Assembly: GCA_029237775.1 (NCBI GenBank)
Contig: JAQZBR010000011.1
Span: 1 to 54,712 of the forward strand
Length of the DNA: 54,712 bases
Source of the DNA: Bacteroidota bacterium
Lineage (GTDB): Bacteria > Bacteroidota > Bacteroidia > 2-12-FULL-35-15
Reading direction: 5' to 3'
Shown one piece after another: positions 45,001-53,800 of the stretch. The notes under the pieces were generated by a model. It was not told the DNA's origin, ran no database searches, and saw only the letters and a program-made list of their open reading frames with translations. A program made the translations under genes and the position numbers. Position 1 is the stretch's first letter. Every line of letters starts with the position of its first letter.

Positions 45001-46787
45001 CCGGCAGCCGGACCATTTGTTCCAAAGCCGGTTCCATCGTAACCCATCATATAGAAACCGCCTAATTGGTCGCCACTGTTAACAACTACAGGAGTCGCAA
45101 CAGTTCCGCGTGACCTCATAGTTATTATCCCGCTCTGAATACTTGAAGAAGTATTTTCAGCTACCTGATTTATGATCGAAGTTGGATTATCACCGGCAAC
45201 ATGAAGCTTCGTTTGCGGGGAAGTAGTTCCTATTCCAACATTTCCGGTTTGGTTGATCGTAAACCTTGTTGCATTGCCTGCGTCAATATCTGTGATATTG
45301 AATCCTAGAGCAGCAGTAGAGAATTGTCCAACAAACCATTCATTTAAAGCGGTTTTAACAGTGTAGCCGGTTTTAAAATTCCCCGCAGTATTTTGAATGT
45401 TTATATCAGTACCAAACACGTGCAATTTAGAAGTCGGGCTGTTTGTTCCAATACCAACGTTTGTACCGTCATCATATGTCGCTCCAATCCCTAGCTGAGT
45501 TCCGTTCGGTGTCCAACGGGCCAGATAATTTATTGTTCCGCTTCCGCTTATAGATCCTGCTGATGCTACCCATGTAGGCGCAATTCCCGGGCCCTGTGAG
45601 GTTAAAACCTGACCAGCTAAACCAGCATTGTTATTAGGCATCAAAGCACCGGAGAATTTCAGATTTCCCGCTACATCCAATCTTTCTGTAGGTGATGCGG
45701 TATTGATACCAACATTCACTGCATCAATTCCGGTCCCCCCAAGAATAAGTGCATTATCTGCATCCACTTTTGCATTGTAACCTATTGCTGTGGCATTAGT
45801 TCTTTGTGTTGCAGATGCAAGTCCTGAATTATAACCGAGAAAACTATTATTAGAACCGGTAGTTACGTTTACTCCGGCACCCGAACCAATAGCAATGTTT
45901 TTTTGACCCGTGGATAAACCATTGAAAGTTTGATATCCAACTGCAGTATTGTCATTACTTGTAGAATAATTATTCAGCATAGATTGGTAACCGATAGAAA
46001 CATTGTTATTACCAATATCATTTGAATACAGCGAAAAATAACCCATAGCAACATTATTACTTCCACTTATATTCGAATTTAATGCATCACTTCCAAATGC
46101 GCTGTTCCTGTTACCGGAAGTATTAAAAAACATAGCTTCGAAACCCACCGCATTATTATCAGCTCCGCCTAAATTGCTGTACAACGCATTCGACCCTACA
46201 CCAACATTTCTTACACCTATGGTATTACTAAGTAGTGCGGTATACCCCATTGCAACGTTAGAACTTCCGGAAGTATTTGATAATAAAGTTTGATAACCAA
46301 GAGCAACGTTATATGGAGAACCAAAATCAATGTACCCTGACTTTTGATTATTTACTTTAAACATGAGAGCTTTTCCATCTGAGGTCCCGATAAAATTTGT
46401 TCCAGTAGTTGTTCCTGAATTCCCCGTTAAGCTCCATGCTCCATTACCAATGGCTGAAACCATTTGCCAGAAAGAACCATCATATACCAATGTAACTACC
46501 TGTCCGGCTTTAATATCATTTGCTGCGAGATTAACGCTTCCACCTTCTTTTTTTATAAGAATTGACCCTGTACTCGTAACATTAATTGTAGGCGCAGTAG
46601 TACAAGCCACATTTGCTTTGAATGTTACCTGTACGCCATTCCTTAAAGGAAAAATTGCAGGCACATTTAATACATATGCAGACCCTGGTCCCGATGAAAC
46701 AATTTCAACCTGGGCTTCTACGGAAAAATTAACCGAAACACTTAATATAAACAACAGAATAAATATTTTCTTACCGAACCTTTTCAT
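42003..46787 (-). CDS. Giant tail-fibre-like protein with YadA-like head repeats and S74 chaperone
   Basis: This is a 1594-residue protein. After the signal peptide (MKRFGKKIFILLFILSVSVN) comes a beta domain (about residues 26-112, VEIVSSGPGSAYVLNVPAIF to YDGSFWQMVSA) that resembles domains of phage tail fibres. Then come a WSLTGN-GT-GTNFIGT module, about ten 23-27-residue left-handed-helix head repeats (NVALGY, NVAMGY, NNAVGF), and many VGIGTxxPxxKLHV beta units separated by sheets. The last 117 residues (SDARLKSNVHPYEEGLAELM to the Lys-rich helix QAQIEALKKELQAQ) are an intramolecular chaperone of peptidase S74 type, with the Ser-Asp cleavage pair at 1478-1479 and the IGVIAQE motif. Such chaperones trimerise the fibre and then cut themselves off. 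No T9SS sorting domain is present. Confidence 0.9.
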   Translation of the reverse strand: MKRFGKKIFILLFILSVSVNFSVEAQVEIVSSGPGSAYVLNVPAIFPLRNGVQVTFKANVACTTAPTINVTSTGSILIKKEGGSVNLAANDIKAGQVVTLVYDGSFWQMVSAIGNGAWSLTGNSGTTTGTNFIGTSDGKALMFKVNNQKSGYIDFGSPYNVALGYQTLLSNTSGSSNVAMGYTALLSNTIGVRNVGVGSNALYSNLGGADNNAVGFEAMFFNTSGNRNSAFGSDALNSNISGSNNVAMGYFSLYSNDIGNNNVSIGYQSMLNNYSTSNDNTAVGYQTFNGLSTGQKNIAIGSGAGVNVTTGSNNSFLGYNSGLASATQRTNATAIGYNAKVDADNALILGGTGIDAVNVGINTASPTERLDVAGNLKFSGALMPNNNAGLAGQVLTSQGPGIAPTWVASAGSISGSGTINYLARWTPNGTQLGIGATYDDGTNVGIGTNSPTSKLHVFGTDINIQNTAGNFKTGYTVKTALNEWFVGQFSTAALGFNITDIDAGNATRFTINQTGNVGIGTTSPQTKLHVAGDNPTSIINQVAENTSSSIQSGIITMRSRGTVATPVVVNSGDQLGGFYMMGYDGTGFGTNGPAAGIAAVAAQSFSVGTGTDLYFSTSNLFATSATTKMMIAADGNVGIGTTNTPNQKLEVQDGHILLSNTGTQTELRFKEALANGAQIVSFKAPAALAANVNYTLPIDDGNANDVLVSDGTGVLSWSAPATGVSNVTASSPLSSTGGTSPIISLSGIVPITNGGTNNSTPYTAGSVIFSNGTSLTQNNSRFFWDNTNLRLGVGTSTPAEKIQVVNNTASTDNSAVSVIGGTTGKASYFMGSSTNNYSGAIQYDNSNNSMNFWTNNTVNRLVITNGGNIGVGTATPTTKIHSRGDLQIEDPANSSGVTFNMATLGDGINPVNGTGTKGWQWLAYGNGNGTAAVQNDMRLTWYNGTGTAPFLYFDNTGKLGINMPNVTDQPVYDLDVAGTIRTGYAGRDGHLRIYSEQGATDFEASFSPPVAMTQNTAYLLPPDDGNANDVLTSNGSGTLAWTPVSSLGVSGTGTINYSARWTSSTQLGIGAIQDNGTNAGIGVAPTYGKLDVAGEILSIDGTSGQAFTIRRAGVHRWTLKETGAAGLQFMQIYNDAGTNLSVSRFDIADNGNIGIGTSTPAELLELSSIDSDVDVETYSATESSSLHIKRARGTAAVPSIPLSGDYFGGVGFQGWDGTAFREGARVQGVIDGSAAANDMPGRLEFHTSLDGTTTPVERMRISNTGNVGIGTSLPGSARLNVEIPSSDALNPIGLVVTNNYTGASTKYGIDVNVDGAGSGSKYGISSSVIGLAGDASSIYGYQVAMTPSGIGQAFGLYASMSAVGSGTRYGFYNTVSSLSTNASSIFGISSNATKPTGSSGNVTGAYFNTVNDGTGVGYGLHLNNTGTGTTRYGIFVSGETDNYLSSNLGIGVTAPAYQLQLTLNSAAKPTSNVWTVASDARLKSNVHPYEEGLAELMRIKPVWFTYTGEANMPKETGIGVIAQELQEVAPYMVKEWSFKPSDKEGILTGEEKKYLGVDNGAMTYMLINAIKEQQAQIEALKKELQAQKKLIEKK
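42006..42356 (-). other. S74 intramolecular chaperone (self-cleaving) domain
   Basis: This region codes for residues 1478-1594 of the fibre protein. SDARLK is the conserved start (cut expected between Ser1478 and Asp1479 by analogy with phage endosialidases), GVIAQELQEVAP follows, and a C-terminal coiled coil could hold a trimer. Confidence 0.85.
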
Positions 46788-46827
46788 TAGAATTCTAAAT
46801 TATTTTTCTGTGTAATCTTTTTACTGG

Positions 46828-49800
46828 CTATGGTTTGTAAACTATAAATGTGAAATTGTAGTCAGTTAACACTCCCGAGCAGTTATATGTATTAACGAGC
46901 AGATTGCTTCCAACACTGTTGCTACCTATGGAACCACAAGCGGTAGTATTAATGGTTAATGAAGTCGTATAATTTGAAAAGAAATACGACTCACCGGTTA
47001 TGGTTATAGAATACTGGCCTGTACCTGTTTTATTAACGGTAAAGTTGTTTGTACTTGCCGCGGTGTTAATGGTTCCGGCAGATGAGATATTGCCATAGCA
47101 GATCGGGACCAAATTAGCGGTGCCGGTTTTTGTTTGATTGATAAGCTCTATATTATCAATATTAACTGCGCCTCCTGTGAAATATCCTGACAAACCAAGA
47201 GAGTTTCCATTAGCATATAGTGCACTTGTCATAACCGGAAGGGTGGGCACTGTTGGACTCAAACCAGCATACACCCCTGTAGCATAATAACTGCCAGCTG
47301 CATCTGCAATTCCCATAACACCGTTGCCATATCCCCAGCCCGGCTGACCCTTTCCGAATCCTAACACCGCGACATTTTGATAATCTGTAGAGGTTGTACT
47401 TTGGCTTGCTTCTCCGCGTATGGTATATTTACTGATGTCAGCGGCATGAACTGCATGTAACTTAGAAGTAGGTGACAGAGTTCCTATTCCAACACTTCCA
47501 TTTGCATTCATTAATACTCTTGTTGTGTTCGATACATTATCAAAAATGTAAAACTCCTGCGCTCCCGTTTCTCCGGCATCTGTTCCTATAGAGAATCGAT
47601 CTGCTCCATTTTTGGCAAAAGATAATTCAGACTTGTTACCCGTCCCGGAAGTTCTGTTAAGACGCACCTTAAAAAAGGCGGCATCTGCTACTTCTAATTT
47701 AGCTCCCGGTGTTGCCGCCCCAATACCGACATAATTATTACTACTTAAAATATTTACCGCATCTGTTCCTGTTGCCCAGTTACGGAAATTTAAATTTTCA
47801 TTTCCAATTGTTCCAATGGTCCACTTATCTACACTTGCAGTTTGTAATACTAAATAACTGTTGCTTGAAGCATTGCCTTTGCTTATAATAACTCCGGCTA
47901 AACCGGTAGTTGATCTTGCCTGAATAAAGCTTGAACCTGTAGTAGAAGTGACATCCAGATTATAACCAGGACTGTTAGTACCTATTCCCACATAAGTACC
48001 GTTATCGTATAAAGTTCCTGTTCCCAAAGTTGTTCCGGTTGGTGTCCATCGTGCAACATAATTGGTAGAGCCGCTTCCGGTAATAGTTCCTCCAGTAGCA
48101 ACACTAAGATTGCCGCTTGCATCTGCTACGACAGTTCCCGGCCCTACAAGCCCGGTTATTCTGGCGTTTCCAACAACATGAAGCTGGGTGGAAGGAACGG
48201 GAGTACCAATACCTACCTTAACCGCATCAACACCGGCCCCCCCTAAGGCCATTACATTGTCTGCATCCACACGGGCATTATATCCGATTGCAACAGACTT
48301 ATTTCTTTGAGTGGTAGTAAGTATGTCGGCCGAGTATCCTATAAAGACATTCTGAGACCCTGTTGTGTTGTTACTTCCTGCATAAGCACCAAGAAAAGTG
48401 TTTTGTGCACCGGATGTATTTCCCTGTCCGACATTTGAACCGAAGAAAGAGTTATTGGAGGAGGTTGTTGCATAACCGGTCTGGTAACCCACCATAGTGT
48501 TATTACCCGAGGTTGTGTTTGTGTAACCGGATTGGAACCCAAGATAAGTGTTTGCGCTTCCGGAAGTATTGTAATAACCGCTATTATATCCCAGAAAAAC
48601 TCCATTACTCGCTGTATTATTCGCACCGGAAAACGCTCCGACAAATGTATTGTTGCTATGGTTGTTACCGAAGAAACCTGCCTGAGTCCCTATAAAAACG
48701 TTATCATTTCCGGTCTGATTTGCACTTCCCGCCTGAAATCCGAAACCAGCATTGCGGATACCTGAGGTATTTCCTGATAATGCATATCCCCCGCTTGCCG
48801 TGTTCCAGTAACCGCCAAGATTGGAATTAAGAGCCGAATATCCGGTAGCTGTATTATCATATCCGGTGGAGTTTATATATAATGAATACATACCATTGGC
48901 AGTGTTTTCATAACCACTGGAATTAGCACTCAGAGCCATCGCACCTGTTGCAGTGTTATTATTTCCTGTATTGGAAGAAGGCGAAACTGATCCACGTAAA
49001 GCTTCAAATCCAACTGCAACATTATAATTTGTGAATGCGGTTCCGGTATTGTTTGCATATCTCATTGAGTTATATCCTATCGCCACAGCATTAGAACCGC
49101 TTCTGTTATTATACATCGCTTCATATCCCAATGCCACGTTATAACTTCCTGTTGCATTATTTAACATTGAACTTGTCCCTGCAGCAAGGTTACCAGTTCC
49201 AGTAGTATTTGTAAGTAAGGTAGAGGTTCCGAGAGACACGTTATAATTACCTGTTGTATTCCCTTGCATAGCAGTAGCACCTAAAACAGAGTTCCCGGTA
49301 CCTGAAGAGTTAGCCTGCAGGGTTTGATAGCCAATTGAAGTGTTTGCCAAACCCGTGTTATTTGAAGCGGTGGTAGATCCTCTTAATGCTTCATATCCCA
49401 GGGCCACATTATTATTATTGTAAGGCGTTGTCTGGTCATTAGCATAATACATGGCATTGTAACCAACAGCAGTTGCGTTGCTTGCAGCTTTACTCGATGT
49501 TAAAGCATGGTAACCAATGGCTGTATTGTTACTTCCAACAGTATTCATTACCATCGTTAAAAAACCTTCAGCTACGTTATTATTACCGGTGGTATTATTA
49601 AAAAGCGCCTGAAGTCCGACAGCTGAGTTTGAGCCACCACTTGTATTTGAATTAAGGGTTTGATAACCGAAACCTGAATTATTGGTCCCGGTATTTACCA
49701 ATCCTGATTGATATCCGAAGAAGGTATTACCACCTGTATTTTCAATTCTTCCGGCTTTTTGGCCGTTTACACGGATATTAAAAGGAACGTTATCTGTTGT

Positions 49801-50862
49801 TCCGATAAAATTAGTTCCGTCAACCGTACCGAGGTTACCTAACAAGGTCCAGTTTGTTGAGTTAGATCCGGTTGCAATACTAAGGTTTCCACTGGCATCT
49901 GCAATGACAGTACCCGGCCCCACCAAACTTGTGATTCTCGCAGTACCAACAACATGTAAGTTAGCGCTTGGAATGGATGTTCGGATACCAACCTGACCAT
50001 TATCATTAACATATAACATATCAGCAGAAGAGCTGTTTGTTATTCGTAAAGATGAAGTAGCATTTGTACTTCCCGAACCCACAATATATAGTTTCGAAGT
50101 AGGATTGAGAAAATCAATACCGATGTTACCATTATTATCGAAATACATCGAATTAACGAAGGAGGTTCCGTTATAAAAACGTAATGCAAAATCATTCTGG
50201 CGGCCAGCTGGATTGAAAGCGGCTGAATAAGATTTCAACTGCCATCCAGTAACGCCACCGGTACCTACAAAAGACGAAGAGCTGTTATTTCCGCCAGTGG
50301 TGAAGTCGATAGTTGCAGAACCGTTAACATTTCCACCATCGCCATCCATTATAAATCTCGGTCCATTATTTTTAAAAATATGTAGGTCGCCAGCAGGTGT
50401 ATTATTAAAGATCCCAACCGAAGTGCCGTCATCAAAGATTGAGGAGTTTCCAAGAGTTGTTCCTGATACGTTATCCCATTTTGCGACTTGATTTTGAGTT
50501 CCGAAACCTGTCAGAGCGCCAGTGGTTGAAGGGTTTCCGGAAGCGGTCAACATCTGCCAGTTAGTACCGTCATAAGCAAGCGTAACAATTTGTCCGGCTT
50601 GGATATCTCCACCAGCCAGAGGAGCATTACCACCTTCTTTGGTAATATTAATTGCTCCGGTACCGGTTACATTAATTGTAGGCGCGGCAGTGCACGCAGA
50701 ATGGGCCTTAAAAGTTACCTGAACTCCGTTCCTTAAAGGAAATATGGCAGGAACATTCAACACGTACGCGGAACTGGTACCGGATGAAACAATTTCCACC
50801 TGTGCCTTAACTGTTGTTGTTAAGCTTAAAATTAATATTAGTATGAATGATCTGACTTTCAT
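46828..50862 (-). CDS. Giant tail-fibre/YadA-head-like surface protein
   Basis: This is a 1344-residue protein. It shares with its downstream neighbour the signal peptide type and a nearly identical N-terminal domain (residues about 21-108: AQVEIVSSG, AYVLNVPAIFPLRNGVQVTF, AGQVVTLAYDG). After some beta units come a WTLLGN-GT-GTNFIGT module and then an exceptionally long run of about twenty head repeats (NTAIGYHALTS, NVALGYEAL, NTATGYSALNSN; about residues 385-900), more VGIGTNSPGYNLDV units and a different C-terminus: a beta domain of about 110 residues (YSITITGESYFFS to FTFIVYKP) instead of S74. AAGGG-like AAGGGT precedes the ATG. It is separated by 27 bases from the collagen-like gene and 40 from the S74 gene. 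Confidence 0.88.
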   Translation of the reverse strand: MKVRSFILILILSLTTTVKAQVEIVSSGTSSAYVLNVPAIFPLRNGVQVTFKAHSACTAAPTINVTGTGAINITKEGGNAPLAGGDIQAGQIVTLAYDGTNWQMLTASGNPSTTGALTGFGTQNQVAKWDNVSGTTLGNSSIFDDGTSVGIFNNTPAGDLHIFKNNGPRFIMDGDGGNVNGSATIDFTTGGNNSSSSFVGTGGVTGWQLKSYSAAFNPAGRQNDFALRFYNGTSFVNSMYFDNNGNIGIDFLNPTSKLYIVGSGSTNATSSLRITNSSSADMLYVNDNGQVGIRTSIPSANLHVVGTARITSLVGPGTVIADASGNLSIATGSNSTNWTLLGNLGTVDGTNFIGTTDNVPFNIRVNGQKAGRIENTGGNTFFGYQSGLVNTGTNNSGFGYQTLNSNTSGGSNSAVGLQALFNNTTGNNNVAEGFLTMVMNTVGSNNTAIGYHALTSSKAASNATAVGYNAMYYANDQTTPYNNNNVALGYEALRGSTTASNNTGLANTSIGYQTLQANSSGTGNSVLGATAMQGNTTGNYNVSLGTSTLLTNTTGTGNLAAGTSSMLNNATGSYNVALGYEAMYNNRSGSNAVAIGYNSMRYANNTGTAFTNYNVAVGFEALRGSVSPSSNTGNNNTATGAMALSANSSGYENTANGMYSLYINSTGYDNTATGYSALNSNLGGYWNTASGGYALSGNTSGIRNAGFGFQAGSANQTGNDNVFIGTQAGFFGNNHSNNTFVGAFSGANNTASNGVFLGYNSGYYNTSGSANTYLGFQSGYTNTTSGNNTMVGYQTGYATTSSNNSFFGSNVGQGNTSGAQNTFLGAYAGSNNTTGSQNVFIGYSADILTTTQRNKSVAIGYNARVDADNVMALGGAGVDAVKVGIGTPVPSTQLHVVGNARITGLVGPGTVVADASGNLSVATGGTITGSGSTNYVARWTPTGTTLGTGTLYDNGTYVGIGTNSPGYNLDVTSTTGSSFIQARSTTGLAGVIISKGNASSNSYLVLQTASVDKWTIGTIGNENLNFRNWATGTDAVNILSSNNYVGIGAATPGAKLEVADAAFFKVRLNRTSGTGNKSELSFAKNGADRFSIGTDAGETGAQEFYIFDNVSNTTRVLMNANGSVGIGTLSPTSKLHAVHAADISKYTIRGEASQSTTSTDYQNVAVLGFGKGQPGWGYGNGVMGIADAAGSYYATGVYAGLSPTVPTLPVMTSALYANGNSLGLSGYFTGGAVNIDNIELINQTKTGTANLVPICYGNISSAGTINTAASTNNFTVNKTGTGQYSITITGESYFFSNYTTSLTINTTACGSIGSNSVGSNLLVNTYNCSGVLTDYNFTFIVYKP

Positions 50863-50889
50863 ATACCCTTATATGATAGATATTTCAAA

Positions 50890-53800
50890 TTATTTTAATA
50901 ACACTTTAGCTGTTCCGCCTGCAGAGCCGTTGGTTAAATAAATACCGACCGTAGTTCCTGCTCCAGGAATTGCAATTCCACTTGCTTTACCGTTTATATT
51001 TCCTGTAACACAATGCTGACCGCGAATTACAGCATTTGAATTGTCAAGGTTTACAGTTACAACACCTGATATTGCAACCTTTGCTATTGCTCCATCTGCA
51101 ACTGATTCCGTAACTATACCTACAACTCCGTAATGCCCCTGGCTACTAGTGAGCGAGAACGAGTTATCAATTGAGCCAATTATAACAATGTCGCCTACCA
51201 CTGATACAGACCCTGACTTATTAATAAGTGAGATGCAAATATTATTGTTACCAGCAGCTGTACCATCACCGACAGAAATTTGCCCCGCAACTGTCACTCT
51301 CATTTTTTCAACTGAATTAGTTTTAATTACGAGATCCTGAGCGTTTTGAGTTCCGAGGTAATTTGTTCCGGCTGTAGTACCTGTGTTACCCGTTAAACCC
51401 CATGCATTCAAGGCACCGTCAGCACCCGTTGCTCCGGTCATACCGACCGACCCCGTGGAACCTGTACTTCCAGTTGTACCTGTAGATCCTGTTAAACCAG
51501 TTGAACCTATAGTACCAGTCGCTCCGGTAGAACCGGTTGAGCCTGTGCTACCTGTTGTTCCTGTAGAACCTGTTACACCTGTTGAACCTATAGTACCAGT
51601 TGCTCCGGTAGAACCTGTGCTTCCAATTGTTCCTGTAGAACCTGTTACACCTGTAGAACCGATAATTCCGGTGGCACCTGTAGATCCTGTACTTCCAATT
51701 GTTCCTGTCGAGCCTGTTACACCAGTTGAACCTACTGTTCCGGTTGCACCGGTAGAACCTGTGCTACCAATTGTACCTGTTGAACCTGTTACACCCGTTG
51801 AACCAATAGTTCCGGTTGCACCGGTTGAACCCGTGCTACCTATTGTTCCGGTTGAACCTGTAACACCCGTTGATCCTATAGTTCCGGTGGCTCCTGTAGA
51901 ACCTGTGCTACCTATTGTTCCAGTAGAACCGGTAACACCCGTTGAACCAATAGTTCCGGTTGCTCCGGTAGAACCTGTGCTACCAATTGTACCTGTTGAA
52001 CCTGTTACACCCGTTGAACCGATAGTTCCGGTTGCACCGGTTGAACCTGTGCTACCAATTGTACCTGTAGAACCTGTTACACCCGTTGAACCAATAGTTC
52101 CGGTTGAACCCGTGCTACCAATTGAACCTGTTGAACCTGTTGGTTGCACCGGTAGAACCTGTGCTACCAATTGTACCTGTTGAACCTGTTACACCTGTTG
52201 AACCAATACTTCCTGTTGCTCCTGTAGAACCTGTGCTACCTATTGTTCCAGTAGATCCTGTTACACCCGTTGAACCTATAGTTCCGGTCGCACCCGTAGA
52301 ACCTGTGCTACCAATTGTACCTGAAGAACCTGTGACACCCGTTGAACCAATAGTTCCGGTTGCACCGGTTGAACCCGTGCTACCTATTGTTCCGGTTGAA
52401 CCTGTTACACCCGTTGAACCTATAGTTCCGGTCGCACCCGTAGAACCTGTGCTACCAATTGTACCTGTAGAACCTGTTACACCCGTTGAACCAATAGTTC
52501 CGGTTGAACCCGTGCTACCAATTGAACCTGTTGAACCTGTTTAGTTCCGGTTGAACCCGTTACACCTGTCGCTCCGATATCACCTGTGGCACCCGTAGAG
52601 CCTGTACTTCCAATTGTTCCTGTAGAACCCGTTACACCAGTCGAACCAATAGTTCCTGTAGCACCCGTAGATCCGGTGCTACCAATTGTACCTGTTGATC
52701 CTGTTACACCTGTTGAACCAATAATTCCTGTTGAACCTGTGCTACCAATTGTACCTGTTGATCCCATTACACCCGTGCTACCAATTGTTCCGGTTGAACC
52801 TGTAACACCCGTTGATCCTATAGTTCCGGTTGAACCTGTTGAGCCTGTGCTACCAATTGTTCCTGTTGATCCCGTTATACCCGTGCTACCTATTGTTCCA
52901 GTGGCACCTGTTACACCCGTTGAACCAATTGTTCCGGTTGAACCAGTTGCACCCGTTGAACCAATAGTTCCGGTTGAACCTGTTGAACCTGTGCTACCAA
53001 TTGTTCCAGTGGCACCTGTTACACCCGTTGAACCAATTGTTCCGGTTGCACCGGTAGATCCTGTGCTACCAATTGTTCCGGTTGAACCAGTTACACCTGT
53101 AACTCCGATATCACCTGTTGCACCTGTAGAACCTGTGCTACCTATTGTCCCTGTAGAACCTGTTACACCCGTTGAACCGATAGTTCCGGTTGCACCGGTA
53201 GAGCCCGTGCTACCAATTGTACCTGTTGAACCAGTTACACCTGTTGAACCTATAATTCCGGTTGAACCCGTGCTACCTATCGTTCCAGTAGAACCGGTAA
53301 CACCCGTTGATCCAATAGTTCCGGTTGCACCGGTAGATCCAGTGCTTCCAATTGTTCCGGTTGAACCTGTTACACCCGTTGAACCTATAGTTCCGGTCGC
53401 ACCGGTAGAGCCTGTGCTACCAATTGTACCGGTTGAACCGGTTAGACCTGTCGCTCCAATATCACCTGTGGCACCCGTATTGCCTGTACTTCCAATTGTT
53501 CCTGTAGAACCCGTTACACCTGTTGAACCTATAGTTCCGGTTGCACCGGTAGATCCAGTGCTTCCAATTGTACCAGTTGAACCTGTTACACCCGTTGAAC
53601 CAATTGTTCCGGTTGCACCGGTAGATCCAGTGCTTCCAATTGTACCAGTTGAACCTGTTGCACCCGTTGAACCAATAGTTCCGGTTGAACCTGTAGATCC
53701 TGTGCTTCCAATTGTTCCGGTTGAACCTGTTACACCTGTCGCTCCGATATCACCTGTGGCACCCGTAGAGCCTGTACTTCCAATTGTTCCTGTAGAACCC

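Noticed and set aside
52142-52541. Simple 400-base insertion into an intact collagen-like gene
   Set aside because: The outer parts share one frame while 400 is not a multiple of three, so removing the segment would leave a frameshift; two separate small length errors fit better.
51383-52544. Long plus-strand frames rich in PVEPV and PIVPV opposite the collagen-like gene
   Set aside because: They are the exact antisense of Gly-Thr-Gly-Ser codons; the 72-base repeat keeps both strands open. There is no signal peptide, domain or start context, and they also break at the frame breaks.
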